A program made the position numbers and the translations under genes. The notes under the pieces are model-generated. The model did not search any database. It was not told the origin of the DNA and saw only the letters and a list, made by a program, of their open reading frames with translations. A stretch of DNA of 64,000 bases from Erythroxylum novogranatense. Lineage: Eukaryota > Streptophyta > Magnoliopsida > Malpighiales > Erythroxylaceae. The stretch lies in the NCBI GenBank assembly GCA_029891385.1, contig CM057233.1, forward strand, positions 12,899,460-12,963,459, given 5' to 3'. Positions 11,242-24,940 of the stretch are shown piece by piece (within the stretch, counting starts at the first letter, position 1; each line of letters starts with the position of its first letter).

Positions 11242-12544
11242 CCGTGAAAGGAGTCCGTAATCGGATCTCCATTACCTATTGCAGGCAGCCGGGCGAAGGC
11301 TTAAATAGGTAGAGACAGCGCTGACTCACAAAAGGACCTGACCAAACCCACTTAACACATAACGAAAACGGAATTCAGATTGCCCGAAGGCACTTTTCGA
11401 AAATCTTGATTTTTTTACCTTTTTCAACTCATATCATCAAATTGTGTCATAGATGACACAAGCATATATCCATATAATTGCACATAATCAATCTAATGCA
11501 ATTCACGTGAATCAATCAATATATGCACTAATTCTTTAAATCATTCAAATCATAAATCACATAATTTGAAAACCATGAAATTCATAAGTCTTGTATTTTC
11601 TAAAACTCATTTTACTCCTTTGAAATCATAATTTCAAACATTTACATCCTTTTTCAAACATTTTTATCCATAATAATTTATCAAAAATCAAATTTTGCTT
11701 TCTTTAATTTTCAAAAATTCACATTTAGCTTATAATTCAATAAATAAATATACCACCCACCTCATATCCATGCTAGCATCTTGTCCAATGCTTCAATTTG
11801 ACCTTTTCTCCTTTCTTCCTTCCAATTGAAAATTCCCTAAATCAATTTCATCAAAATTTAATCTCATAAATAACTTAATCCTTCAATTTGATGCATAAGT
11901 CATCAATTCTTACTAATTCCAAGATAGTTACATCACTAATTCCAAAAACCCCCCAAATTACAAATTGAACCTAAATCAATCCAATCAAATTCAATATCAT
12001 AATTAACTTAATTTCTTAAATTGAACTTAGGAAATATCAATTCCTCTCATCTTCATAACAATTGTAGCTTTATGTCTCTAGTTTAATTCAAATCAAGAAT
12101 CGCCTCATTCCGATTCCCAGATCAAAAGTTATGCTCAAAATACTCTCAGGTGTTCCCAATCCAAAAATTACACTCTAATCCGAACTTCCATTCATAATTC
12201 AAAAGTCTTAGGGGCAAAATTGACATTTCATTTCTTGATATGATTTGTAGCCCCTTGTCTTATCTTTATTTTGCCTCAAGAATCACTTCAATCGGATCTC
12301 TACAGATCCCGAATTTCACAAAATACTGAACTATTTTCAGAAAATTTCCTGACTCACTTTGATTAAATTAATCACCATTAATTTAATCTTAAAAATTCAC
12401 AAATTTCTATGAGGATGTAGATAATTGTCTTAGGAATCCAACGCCACAAGAATCAACTCAATCGGATGTCAGACGGAAAAGATATTAGCAAAATAGTGAA
12501 CAAAGGTCGGATTTGAAAAAGGAAAGTCAAGAAAATCAAAAGAG

Positions 12545-12650
12545 CGAAACGGCATCGTACGGGCGAGATCGCCCTGGTGACGCGTCGCCCTAGTGACGCG
12601 AGCCGAACGCTCGCCATCACTACGGCGATGCGTCGCCCTAGTGACGGGGG
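12545..12650. repeat. GC-rich tract in U3 of LTR A1
   Basis: A CpG-dense stretch with repeated GTCGCCCTAGTGACG-type units inside otherwise AT-rich DNA. The same tract is in A2 (17972-18072) and A3 (23405-23510), and a different GC-rich tract fills the slot in B, D and E. Confidence 0.8.
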
Positions 12651-13452
12651 TACTTTTTTTTCACATAAAAAATCCAAAACTTCCAAAATTCATAACTCTT
12701 AATCCCGAACTCCAATTTTGACAAACTTAGTCTCTATAGAAAGCTTAAAGGAAACTCTACATCTTCCACGAAGGACATAAAAATCAATTTGACTCCTACG
12801 GGAGTCCATTTTCCGGTCAAAAATACTATTCTCTAATATTCATGCTAAAACCATAACATAAACTTGGAAAAATCATAACTTATTATTCCGAGATCGAAAA
12901 ATTGCATACTTTATATCGAAAGAAAGATCAAAGCAAATCCTTCAATTTTCATGAAGAACATCAAAGCTCAATTAACCTCTAACTAGGTTAATTTCTCAGT
13001 CAAAGTTTCAACCATAATAAAAGTTAAACCTTTCAAACATAAACTTTGACTGATCATAACTTCCACTCTCGATATCGAAAAATTGCAAACTTTATGGCTA
13101 CAGAAAGCTCTTAACGTACTCTACAAGTTTCCAGAAGACCATTTTCTCAAATTATGCCTAAATCAAAAGTCAACTTTCAAAGCCCAAAAAGTCAACTATT
13201 TCACAATTTTTCATATTTTCACACTTTCTCTTTTCAGTCATGATTTTCAACTTAATTTCAATCAACTCATCTACTTAATTTCATAAACCATACCAATCCA
13301 CTCAAAACCTCAAAGATATCAAAATCAGATCATTTCTTTTATTCTCAATATTCTTTAAATTTTAAGACATCTATTATATAAGACATACACAAAGCACTCC
13401 TTAAATTTCATTTTCATAATTCAAATTTTCACTCAAAGATCGGGGTCCAACA

Positions 13453-13466
13453 TTTGTCCCCCTCTT
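13453..13466 (-). other. Polypurine tract, element A internal 1
   Basis: The minus strand reads AAGAGGGGGACAAA directly against the LTR start. It would prime plus-strand DNA synthesis. The same tract is at 18876-18889. Confidence 0.8.
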
Positions 13467-14184
13467 AAAAGAATTTCGTCCTCGAAATTCATACTAGATT
13501 AAACTCCAAGTACCTCATCCTTGCAAAACTGTCTTTCTAAACAAAGATCATCAAGCATTTTTTTATTTTATTTTTTCTAATTTACTCATCATACATATTC
13601 TCAATCTCTTCACAATTTTCATTTCCTCAAATCACATACCACTCATATCATATCAAATCACTATAGTCATAACTCATTGATTCTACACTTATGGACACAA
13701 GTCAATGGTTCATTTCTTAAGGAACCCTAATATCGTTCAATCATCATTTAATCTTTATCATCATGACATCTTTCAAATAGTCATACTTTCATCTCAAAGA
13801 AGTATAATCAAATCGATTTCATCCAAATGTTATCATTCAGTTCAAATCTCAATTTTCCATCATCACAAACCTAAAATTCATTAAAGTTCTTAACCCTCAT
13901 TGAACACTTAATTAGGTCTTCACATAATTCATAAAAATCCATCTCCATGCTCATCTTTCACTCACAAATGGATATACAAAATCAAATCATCCTAATTCCT
14001 CATGAACTTCAAATCTCAATTTCATACACAATTTAAAATCACTTAACATTCTTATCATCTTCATCTATCAAGCACTTTAGTATGCACTCTATCTTTATCA
14101 CAATCTCACAAATTCAATTTTATGCTTGAACACTCTTATACAAATCAGTTAGACACAAACGCCCAAGTACGATCATAATACTGG

Positions 14185-14196
14185 GCTCTGATACCA
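14185..14196 (-). other. Primer binding site, element A internal 1
   Basis: The minus strand reads TGGTATCAGAGC, four bases from the LTR end. It is complementary to initiator tRNA-Met. Confidence 0.88.
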
Positions 14197-14200
14197 TAAA

Positions 14201-17200
14201 TATTGGGACCCGATCCGGAAACCGGATCCCAACCGAAAAACGAAACGGAAAGACGGAAAATCGAACAGCGAGAAATCGCTAATCGGAAAACAAATCGCAT
14301 CATCGGAGCGAAACGAATACTCGGAAAATTGAGCATCAGAAATACGAATAACAAAGCAGAGAAACTCCAAAGGCAAAATTACGAATCGAATGCGAATCGA
14401 AATAATCAAACTGAAACAAACACCGACATCCGTTTCAAACATGAAGCATAGCAAACTCACCGCGTTGGAAACCCTACGACATTTCAAATCCGGTATAAAT
14501 TTTTTTTCCCTCTTATTCATTCCTTTTCTCTTTAATCAATCTCATTCAAATCATAACCATTCCATACAATTCCCTTTTTGGAAACTCATCCTCACCAATT
14601 TCAATTCACTTAATTCATCTTAATCATTTCTTATACAATCATATAAATCCTCAAACTCATTTCTTTAAACCCATTTTACCGAAATTTTATCAAAATTTGG
14701 CAAGATAACTACCTGTATTTTGACAAATTCAAAATTTAAAACCAAAGAAACGCACTTCTAATACATAATCCAATAGCAAGGCAACATCGGACCTCCCGTC
14801 CGCATCCAAACACCAAAGAAACACAACCTTAGTTCTAAACACTTCATCATTGCAATCCATAATACATCTCAACTTAATTATCCACAATTCAATCACAAGC
14901 CAATCATATTCATTCCAATTGCCATTTATATCCATCTCAATTCAAACTTACGTACAAAATCTATTCCACAATCATACATAACTCATAACCTGAAATACAT
15001 CATAATTTACATAATGACTTTTCAAGCCATAAACAAAAGCAATACATAATCCATAAACCTTTTCACAACTTCAAAACTAAACTCCAACATTACACATAAA
15101 ACAAAGCATATAAAACTATCGGGTTGACATCATACTCGTCTTCCATCCGATCTCCCGTGAAAACACGGAGATGGGGATGAAAGGGGTGAGCTCTAAGCTC
15201 GTGGATAATACATTTATAAACCTGAATAATAAGCGGAAAAATCTTTTATTTTTCAAACTTTTCAAACATTTCCCATTTAAGAATTTCTCCAAAACTCATT
15301 TTCAAACTTTTCAATTTCATCAACACTTTCTAAGATTTTTCTCAAAATTTTCATTTGTTTCAAAACATTTATATCCGAGCCAGAATTTCATGCTTGAAAA
15401 ATTTACTTTCTCGCTCCTCAAAATCTCAAACCTTTTCAAAACATGCAGTCTTAAGCATGAATGCATCACATCATAGTGTATCACATCATAATCAAATTAA
15501 AAACACATAACACATCAGAATTGGTTTGGTTCGGTCCTAATAGGACGATCGCACATTCGCAAAACGATCATGCGGTAGTGAGCAGACGTACTACACTTTC
15601 CCGCATAGCAGTCCAGTGTAGCCGTGAAAGGAGTCCGTAATCGGATCTCCATTGCCTATTGCAGGCAGCCGGGCGAAGGCTTAAACAGGTAGAGACAACG
15701 CTGACTCACAAAAGGACATGATCAAACCCACTTAACACATAACGAAAACGAAATTCAGATTGCCCGAAGGCACTTTTCGAAAATCTTGATTTTTTTTTTA
15801 CCTTTTTCAACTCATTTCATCAAATTGTGTCATAGATGACACAAGCATATATCCACATAATTGCACATAATCAATCTAATGCAATTCACGTAAATCACAT
15901 ATCAATATATGCACTAATTCTTTAAATCATTCAAATCATAAATCACATAATTTGAAAACCATGAAATTCATAAGTCTTGTATTTTCTAAAACTCATTTTA
16001 CTCCTTTGAAATCATAATTTCAAACATTTACATCCTTTTTCAAACATTTTATCCATAATAATTTATCAAAATCAAATTTTGCTTTTTTAATTTTCAAAAT
16101 TCACATTTAGCTTATAATTCAATAAATAAATATACTACCCACCTCATATCCATGCTAGCATCTTGTCCAATGCTTCAATTTGACATTTTCTCCTTTCTTC
16201 CTTCCAATTGAAAATTCCTAAATCAATTTCATCAAAATTTAATCTCATAAATAACTTAATCCTTCAATTTGATGCATAAGTCATCAATTCTTACTAATTC
16301 CAAGATAGTTACATCACTAATTCCAAAAACCCCCAAATTTCAAATTGAACCTAAATCAATCCAATCAAATTCAATATCATAATTAACTTAATTTCTCAAA
16401 TTGAACTTAGGAAATATCAATTCCTCTCATATTCAAGCTATTTCAATCTCCAATTTTGAAAATCCCCAATTTTCAAAATTGGCCTAAACCAATTTACACA
16501 AATTCAATACCATAAATCACAATTTCTTCAAAATTGATTTCGTATTTCACCAATTCCTACTATTATTGATGATTCTACACCATTAATTCACAAAATTCCC
16601 AAATTTCTAAATTTGGCCTAAACCCCCAATTTACAATTTTTTAAATTAAACTTCACCTAAAGCATAAACATCAAAATTGACTTAGGATAACTCAAATTCA
16701 TCACTAATTCAAGCAATCTAAAGCAACAAATTTCGAAAACCCCCAACTTTTACTATTCATCATCTTCTTCACTAAGCTTTCTCTCTCTAGAATCTTTCAT
16801 AACCAAAATTAACTCATTATACTTGACAATCACTAAAATTAATCTCATAGCACATAAACCCACATCATTTCTACTTAATCTAAACCAAAAATTCATCAAA
16901 AAACTCAAAGTTGACAAAATTTCTCTTACCTCTTTCTCCTTCTATTTTCGGATTTCTTAGTTCCCAAAGCTAGCTTTCTTCATTTTCCATCTTTTTCCTT
17001 CATGTATCTACTCCAAACTCATGCTAAAAGCCCTCAAAATTTCGAAAATTTGCTTTCTCTTTCATCTTCCTCCACAACCGAAGCTTCCACTCTCTTCTTC
17101 TTCTTATTTTCTTCTTTTCTTCTCAAACCATCGTGCTTCCCTTGAATAAAACGACAACTCCTTGTTGTTTTAAAGCCATGTCATTTAAATGGTGTCTAAA

Positions 17201-18875
17201 AGACCAAATTGCCCTTATACTTTGCTTTATAACATGCTCACTTGCGGGTTTGATTAGCACTATTAAATTGAAGGAATTTGTTAAAACTTTCTTCTCGAGA
17301 AATGTTTCTCTCAATCATACGAATCCAACGCCACTGACTTCACTCAATTCCGATCACTACATCAAAAGTTATCCGCAAAACAGTTTGGGTATATCCATAT
17401 TCTAACACATTTTCCATGTACGATTATTTCCGTCCAAAAATTCACATTCTTAATCCCAGAATTGAAACTTGATGTCTTCATAACAATTGTATCCTTATGT
17501 CTCTAGTTTAATTCAAATCAAGAATCGCCTCATTCCGATTCCCAGATCAAAAGTTATGCTCAAAATACTCTCAGGTATTCCCAATCCAAAAACTACACTC
17601 TAATCTGAAATTCCATTCATAATTCGAAAGTCTTACGGGCAAAATTGACATTTCATTTCTTGATATGATTTGTAGCCCCTTGTCTTATCTTTATTTCTCC
17701 TCAAGAATCACTTCAATCGAATCTCTACAGATCCCAAATTTCACAAAATACTGAACTATGTTTAGAAAATTTCCTGACTCACTTTGATTAAATTAATCAC
17801 CATTAATTTACTCTCAAAAATTCACCAACTTCCATGAGGATGTAGATAATTGTCTTAGGAATCCAACGCCACAAGAATCAACTCAATCGGATGTCAGACG
17901 GAAAAGATATGAGCAAATAGTGAATAAAGGTCGGATTTGAAAAAGGAAAGTCAAGAAAATCAAAAGAGCAAAACGGCGTCGTGCGGGCGAGATCGCCCTG
18001 GTGACGCGTCGCCCTAGTGACGCGAGCCGAACGCTCGCCATCACTACGGCGATGCGTCGCCCTAGTGACGTGGTACTTTTTTTTCACATAAAAAATCCAA
18101 AACTTCCAAAATTCATAACTCTTAATCCCGAACTCCAATTTTGACAAACTTAGTCTCTATAGAAAGCTTAAAGGAAACTCTACATCTTCCACGAAGGACA
18201 TAAAAATCAATTTGACTCCTACGGGAGTCCATTTTCTGGTCAAAAATACTATCCTCTAATATTCATGCTAAAACCATAACATAAACTTGGAAAAATCATA
18301 ACTTATTATTCCGAGATCGAAAAATTGCATACTTTATATCGAAAGAAAGATCAAAGCAAATCCTTCAATTTTCATGAAGAACATCAAAGCTCAATTAACC
18401 TCTAACTAGGTTAATTTCTCAGTCAAAGTTTCAACCATAATAAAAGTCAAACCTTTCAAACATAAACTTTGACTGATCATAACTTCCACTCCCGATATCG
18501 AAAAATTGCAAACTTTATGGCTACAGAAAGCTCTTAACGTACTCTACAAGTTTCCAGAAGACCATTTTCTCAAATTATGCCTAAATCAAAAGTCAACTTT
18601 CAAAGGCCAAAAAGTCAACTATTTCACAATTTTTCATATTTTCACACTTTTTCTTTTCAGTCATGATTTTCAACTTAATTTCAATCAACTCATCTACTTA
18701 ATTTCATAAACCATACCAATCCACTCAAAACCCCAAAGATATCAAAATCAGATCATTTTTTTTATTCTCAATATTCTTTAAATTTTAAGACATCTCTTAT
18801 ATAAGACATACACAAAGCACTCCTTAAATTTCATTTTCATAATTCAAATTTTCACTCAAAGATCAGGGTCCAACA
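14201..18875 (-). repeat. LTR A2 (middle LTR of element A)
   Basis: 4675 bp. The left edge reads TATTGGGACCC, a G-to-A change in the terminal TG. The U5-terminal hairpin is at 14201-14234, the splice-donor-like GAG|GTAAGAG at 16928-16929 (minus strand), and the GC-rich tract at 17972-18072. The TATA position (about 17165) reads TTTTAAAA-like sequence rather than TATAAATA. Nearly identical to A3. Confidence 0.92.
15140..15621 (-). other. Conserved stem-loop block, LTR A2
   Basis: The long hairpin is at 15140-15183. One good 31-nt stem-loop is at 15591-15621 (CTACAC...GTGTAG). The other (around 15550-15577) has lost its CTGCAC/GTGCAG ends and keeps only CGCA/TGCG. Confidence 0.7.
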
Positions 18876-19627
18876 TTTGTCCCCCTCTTAAAAGAATTTC
18901 GTCCTCGAAATTCATACTAGATTAAACTCCAAGTACCTCATCCTTGCAAAACTGTCTTTCTAAACAAAGATCATCAAGCATTTTTTTTATTTTTATTTTT
19001 TTTCTAATTTACTCATCATACATATTCTCAATCTCTTCACAATTTTCATTTCCTCAAATCACATACCACTCATATCATATCAAATCACTATAGTCATAAC
19101 TCATTGATTCTACACTTATGGACACAAGTCAATGGTTCATTTCTTAAGGAACCCTAATATCGTTCAATCATCATTTAATCTTTATCATCATGACATCTTT
19201 CAAATAGTCATACTTTCATCTCAAAGAAGTATAATCAAATCAATTTCATCCAAATGTTATCATTTAGTTCAAATCTCAATTTTCCATCATCACAAACCTA
19301 AAATTCATTAAAGTTCGTAACCCTCATCGAACACTTAATTAGGTCTTCACATAATTCATAAAAATCCATCTCCATGCTCATCTTTCACTCACAAATGGAT
19401 ATACAAAATCAAATCATCCTAATTCCTCATGAACTTCAAATCTCAATTTCATACACAATTTAAAATCACTTAACATTCTTATCATCTTCATCTATCAAGC
19501 ACTTTAGTATGCACTCTATCTTTATCACAATCTCACAAATTCAATTTTATGCTTGAACACTCTTATACAAATCAGTTAGACACAAACGCCCAAGTACGAT
19601 CATAATACTGGGCTCTGATACCATAAA
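18876..19627 (-). other. Internal domain 2 of element A (non-coding)
   Basis: 752 bp, almost the same as internal domain 1. The polypurine tract is at 18876-18889, the palindrome at 18894-18913, and PBS TGGTATCAGAGC at 19612-19623 on the minus strand. No ORF. The close match between the two internal domains means the array expanded recently relative to the insertion. Confidence 0.88.
19612..19623 (-). other. Primer binding site, element A internal 2
   Basis: The minus strand reads TGGTATCAGAGC, four bases from LTR A3. It is complementary to initiator tRNA-Met. Confidence 0.88.
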
Positions 19628-22600
19628 TGTTGGGACCCGATCCGAAAACCGGATCCCAACCGAAAAACGGAACGGAAAGACGGAAAATCGAACAGCGAGA
19701 AATCTCTAATCGGAAAATAAATCGCATCATCAGAGCGAAACGAATACTCGGAAAATTGAGCATCAGAAATACGAATAACAAAGCAGAGAAACTCCAAAGG
19801 CAAAATTACGAATCGAATGCGAATCGAAATAATCAAACTGAAACAAACACCGACATCCGTTTCAAACATGAAGCATAGCAAACTCACCGCGTTGGAAACC
19901 CTACGACATTTCAAATCCGGTATAAATTTTTTTTCCCTCTTATTCATTCCTTTTCTCTTTAATCAATCTCATTCAAATCATAACCATTCCATACAATTCT
20001 CTTTTTGGAAACTCATCCTCACCAATTTCAATTCACTTAATTCATCTTAATCATTTCTTATACAATCATATAAATCCTCAAACTCATTTCTTTAAACCCA
20101 TTTTACCAAAATTTTATCAAAATTTCGGCAGTATAACGACTGTATTTTGACAGCCCAAAAATTTAAAAACCAAAGAAACGCACTTCTAATACATAATCCA
20201 ATAGCACAAGGCAACATCGGACCTCCGTCCAAGCATCCAAACACCAAGTAAACACAACCTTAGTTCTAAACACTTCATCATTCCAATCCATAATACATCT
20301 CAACTTAATTATCCACAATTCAATCACAAGCCAATCATATACATTCCAATTGCCATTTATATCCATCTCAATTCAAACTTACGTACAAAATCTATTCCAC
20401 AATCATACATAACTCATAACTGAAATACATCATAAATTTACATAATGACTTTTCAAGCCATAAACAAAAGCAATACATAATCCATAAACCTTTTTCACAA
20501 CTTCAAAACTAAACTCCAACATTACACATAAAACAAAGCATATAAAAACTATCGGGTTGACATCATACTCGTCTTCCATCCGATCTCCTGTGTAAAAACC
20601 TGGAGATGGGAATGAAAGGGGGGTGAGCTCGGAAGCTCGTGGATAATACATTTATAAACTGAACAATAAGCGGAAAAATCTTTTATTTTTCAAACATTTC
20701 CCATTTAAGAATTTCTCCAAAAACTCATTTTCAAACTTTTCAATTTCATCAACACTTTCTAAGATTTTTCTCAAAATTTTCATTTGTTTCAAAACATTTA
20801 TATCCGCCAGAATTTCATGCTTGAAAATTTACTTTCTCGTTCCTCAAAATCTCAAACCTTTTTCAAAACATGCACAGTCTTAAACATGAATGCATCACAT
20901 CATAGTGTATCACATCATAATCAAATTAAAAACACATAACACATCAGAATTGGTTTGGTTCGGTCCTAATAGGACGTCGCACATTTCAAGATAACGATCA
21001 TGCGGTAGTGAGCAGAGACGTACTACACTTTCCCGCATAGCAGTCCAGTGTAGCCGTGAAAGGAGTCCGTAATCGGATCTCCATTGCCTATTGCAGGCAG
21101 CCGGGCGAAGGCTTAAACAGGTAGAGACAACGCTGACTCACAAAAGGACATGATCAAACCCACTTAACACATAACGAAAACGAAATTCAGATTGCCCGAA
21201 GGCACTTTTCGAAAATCTTGATTTTTTTTAACCTTTTTCAACTCATATCATCAAATTGTGTCATAGATGACACAAGCATATATCCACATAATTGCACATA
21301 ATCAATCTAATGCAATTCACGTAAATCACATATCAATATATGCACTAATTCTTTAAATCATTCAAATCATAAATCACATAATTTGAAAACCATGAAATTC
21401 ATAAGTCTTGTATTTTCTAAAAACTCATTTTACTCCTTTGAAATCATAATTTCAAACATTTACATCCTTTTCAAACATTTTATCCATAATAATTTATCAA
21501 AATCAAATTTTGCTTTCTTTAATTTTCAAAAATTCACATTTAGCTTATAATTCAATAAATAAATATACTACCCACCTCATATCCATGCTAGCATCTTGTC
21601 CAATGCTTCAATTTGACCTTTCTCCTTTCTTCCTTCCAATTGAAAATTCCTAAATCAATTTCATCAAAATTTAATCTCATAAATAACTTAATCCTTCAAT
21701 TTGATGCATAAGTCATCAATTCTTACTAATTCCAAGATAGTTACATCACTAATTCCAAAACTCCCAAATTACAAATTGAACCTAAATCAATCCAATCAAA
21801 TTCAATATCATAATTAACTTAATTTCTCAAATTGAACTTAGGAAATATCAATTCCTCTCATATTCAAGCTATTTCAATCTCCAATTTTGAAAATCCCCAA
21901 TTTTCAAAATTGGCCTAAACCAATTTACACAAATTCAATACCATAAATCACAATTTCTTCAAAATTGATTTCATATTTCACCAATTCCTACTATTATTGA
22001 TGATTCTACACCATTAATTCACAAAATCCCCAAATTTTTAAATTTGGCCTAAACCCCCAATTTATAATTTTTCAAATTAAACTTCACCTAAAGCATAAAC
22101 ATCAAAATTGACTTAGGATAACTCAAATTCATCACTAATTCAAGCAATCTAAAGCAACAAATTTCAAAAACCCCTAACTTTTACTATTCATCATCTTCTT
22201 CACTAAGCTTTCTCTCTCTAGAATCTTTCATAACCAAAATTAACTCATTATACTTGACAATCACTAAAATTAATCTCATAGCACATAAACCCACATCATT
22301 TCTACTTAATCTAAACCAAAAATTCATCAAAAAACTCAAAGTTGACAAAATTTCTCTTACCTCTTTCTCCTTCTATTTTCGGATTTCTTGGTTCCCAAAG
22401 CTAGCTTTCTTCATTTTCCATCTTTTTCCTTCATGTATCTACTCCAAACTCATGCTAAAAGCCCTCAAAATTTTGAAATTTTGCTTTCTCTTTCATCTTC
22501 CTCCACAACCGAAGCTTCCACTCTCTTCTTCTTCTTATTTTCTTATTTTCTTCTCAAACCATCGTGCTTCCCTTGAATAAAACGACAACTCCTTGTTGTT

Positions 22601-24309
22601 TTAAAGCCATGTCATTTAAATGGTGTCTAAAAGACCAAATTGCCCTTATACTTTGCTTTATAACATGCTCACTTGCGGGTTTGATTAGCACTATTAAGTT
22701 GAAGGAATTTGTTAAAATTTTCTTCTCGAGAAATGTTCCTCTCAATCATACGAATCCAACGCCACTGACTTCACTCAATTCCGATCACTACATCAAAAGT
22801 TATCCGCAAAACAGTTTGGGTATATCCATATTCTAACACATTTTCTATGTACGATTATTTCCGTCCAAAAATTCACATTCTTAATCCCAGAATTGAAACT
22901 TGATGTCTTCATAACAATTGTATCCTTATGTCTCTAGTTTAATTCAAATCAAGAATCGCCTCATTCCGATTCCCAGATCAAAAGTTATGCTCAAAATACT
23001 CTCAGGTGTTCCCAATCCAAAAATTACACTCTAATCCGAACTTCCATTCATAATTCGAAAGTCTTACGGGCAAAATTGACATTTCATTTCTTGATATGAT
23101 TTGTAGCCCCTTGTCTTATCTTTATTTCGCCTCAAGAATCACTTCAATCGAATCTCTACAGATCCCGAATTTCACAAAATACTGAACTATGTTCAGAAAA
23201 TTTCCCGAATCACTTTGATTAAATTAATCACCATTAATTTAATCTAAAAAATTCACAAATTTCTATGAGGATGTAGATAATTGTCTTAGAAATCCAACAC
23301 CGCAAGAATCAACTCAATCGGATGTCGAACGGAAAAGATATGAGCAAAATAGTGAACAAAGGTCGGATTTGAAAAAGGAAAGTCAAGATAATCAAAAGAG
23401 CAAAACGGCGTCGTGCGGGCGAGGTCGCCCTGGTGACGTGTCGCCCTAGTGACGTGAGCCGAACGCTCGCCATCACTACGGCAATGCGTCGCCCTAGTGA
23501 CGGGGGTACTTTTTTTTTTACATAAAAAATCCAAAACTTCCAAAATTCATAACTCTTAATCCCGAACTCCAATTTTGACAAACTTAGTGTCTATAGAAAG
23601 CTTAAAGGAAACTCTACATCTTCCAAGAAGGACATAAAAATCAATTTGACTCCTACGGGAGTCCATTTTCCGGTCAAAGATACTATCCTCTAATATTCAT
23701 GCTAAAACCATAACATAAATTTAGAAAAATCATAACTTATTATTCCGAGATCGAAAAATTGCATACTTTATATCGAAAGAAAGATCAAAGCAAATCCTTC
23801 AATTTTCATGAAGAACATCAAAGCTCAATTAACCTCTAACTAGGTTAATTTCTCAGTCAAAGTTTCAACCATAATAAAAGTTAAACCTTTCAAACATAAA
23901 CTTTGACTGATCATAACTTCCACTCTCGATATCGAAAAATTGCAAACTTTATGGCTACAGAAAGCTCTTAACGTACTCTACAAGTTTCCAGAAGACCATT
24001 TTCTCAAATTATGCCTAAATCAAAAGTCAACTTTCAAAGGCCAAAATGTCAACTATTTCACAATTTTTCATATTTTCACACTTTTTCTTTTCAGTCATGA
24101 TTTTCAACTTAATTTCAATCAACTCATCTACTTAATTTCATAAACCATACCAATCCACTCAAAACCCCAAAGATATCAAAATCAGATCATTTCTTTTATT
24201 CTCAATATTCTTTAAATTTTAAGACATCTCTTATACAAGACATACACAAAGCACTCCTTAAATTTTATTTTCATAATTCAAATTTTCACTCAAAGATCGG
24301 GGTCCAACA
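19628..24309 (-). repeat. LTR A3 (5' LTR of element A)
   Basis: 4682 bp, TG...CA ends. The terminal hairpin is at 19628-19661, the splice-donor-like site at 22359-22360, and the GC-rich tract at 23405-23510. It is followed by the right TSD TATTT. Confidence 0.92.
20573..21053 (-). other. Conserved stem-loop block, LTR A3
   Basis: The long hairpin is at 20573-20618 and one intact 31-nt stem-loop at 21023-21053 (CTACAC...GTGTAG). The partner stem-loop is degraded in the same way as in A2. Confidence 0.7.
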
Positions 24310-24940
24310 TATTTGTTATAGAGGAGCAACTGGAACGTCAACTTTCAGACGTTGCCAGATCTTCCAGGCATTAATTTCAGGAGCAACCTGTGAGTAACCT
24401 AGACGGTCTCACTCAATTAACTGTTTGCTTTATGATATGTTTTGAATAATGACATTGATGTGGTTTGATTGTGTGGATTCCAGACAAGGAAGGTCTGGTG
24501 ATTTTGGTATGAATGAGATATTAAAGTGCTCCTTGTATGTGAACATGAAGAAAAAGGTGCTTCAAATGTACAAATTTGTGAATATGCATATGAATGCAAA
24601 AGTATGCTCAACATTTTTGTTAAATGCCAGACTACGGTCCGATGATGAATGTGGTATAAAATGTGAATGTGCATCCATGTGATTGACTGAGTTTATGTCA
24701 TGAGAAACATTCATTACATGAATACATGCAAGATAAAGGAAGTTATGATCGGAGTCGCTAGGATAAAGAGCTTAAAGCTCATAATGTGATTAGAGCCTCG
24801 GGCTCGAGTGCGACTGTACCCGGTATCCACTAAGGGATATGGGATGTTATATGACACAGCTCGGTATCCACTAAGGGATATGAGCTAGTAAAAGAAAAGG
24901 CACTCGATCATAACGACAATAACAAATGAAAGTGAGTCTC
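24310..24940 (+). repeat. Older gypsy-type LTR sequence, piece 2
   Basis: There is no gene. It continues piece 1 across element A. It has a 'ttccagac..ggtctggtg' motif similar to the 'ccggacggagggtccgg' motif of the A-E LTRs, and a direct repeat of CGGTATCCACTAAGGGATATG (24820-24840 and 24863-24883). It ends in GTCTC, the TSD of solo LTR B. Confidence 0.5.

Larger units (their letters stand above)
9797..13452 (-). repeat. LTR A1 (3' LTR of element A, 1-kb internal deletion)
   Basis: The outer edge begins TGTTGGGACCC and the other end is TCCAACA. Compared with A2 and A3 it lacks about 1.05 kb: the junction near 12050 joins sequence matching about 16429 of A2 to sequence matching about 17475. 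The missing part holds the promoter position, the purine-rich leader and the splice-donor-like site. It otherwise aligns closely with A2 and A3. The U5-terminal hairpin is at 9797-9830. Confidence 0.9.
13453..14200 (-). other. Internal domain 1 of element A (non-coding)
   Basis: 748 bp. On the minus strand it starts with PBS TGGTATCAGAGC (14196-14185), a perfect match to the 3' end of initiator tRNA-Met, and ends with the polypurine tract (13466-13453, AAGAGGGGGACAAA). Just before the tract lies the 20-nt palindrome GAATTTCGTCCTCGAAATTC (13471-13490), the kind of 'TTTCGAGGACGAAAT' motif common next to the polypurine tract of plant Ty3/gypsy chromoviruses. Between them is AT-rich sequence with no convincing ORF. 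Confidence 0.88.
9797..24309 (-). mobile_element. Element A: non-coding giant-LTR retrotransposon, three LTRs and two internal domains
   Basis: LTR (9797-13452), internal (13453-14200), LTR (14201-18875), internal (18876-19627), LTR (19628-24309). The whole array is flanked by TATTT at 9792-9796 and 24310-24314, so it entered as one insertion and was then expanded, most simply by unequal recombination between LTRs. Orientation is minus: the PBS lies to the left of the second and third LTRs, and the polypurine tracts lie next to the right ends of LTRs 1 and 2. The internal domains have no ORF above about 60 codons. The Ty3/gypsy assignment rests on the polypurine neighbourhood and PBS only, since no protein is present. 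Confidence 0.93.

Noticed and set aside
9797..24309. Satellite DNA with a period of about 5.4 kb
   Set aside because: LTR ends, PBS, polypurine tracts and one outer TSD show a retrotransposon array rather than a satellite.
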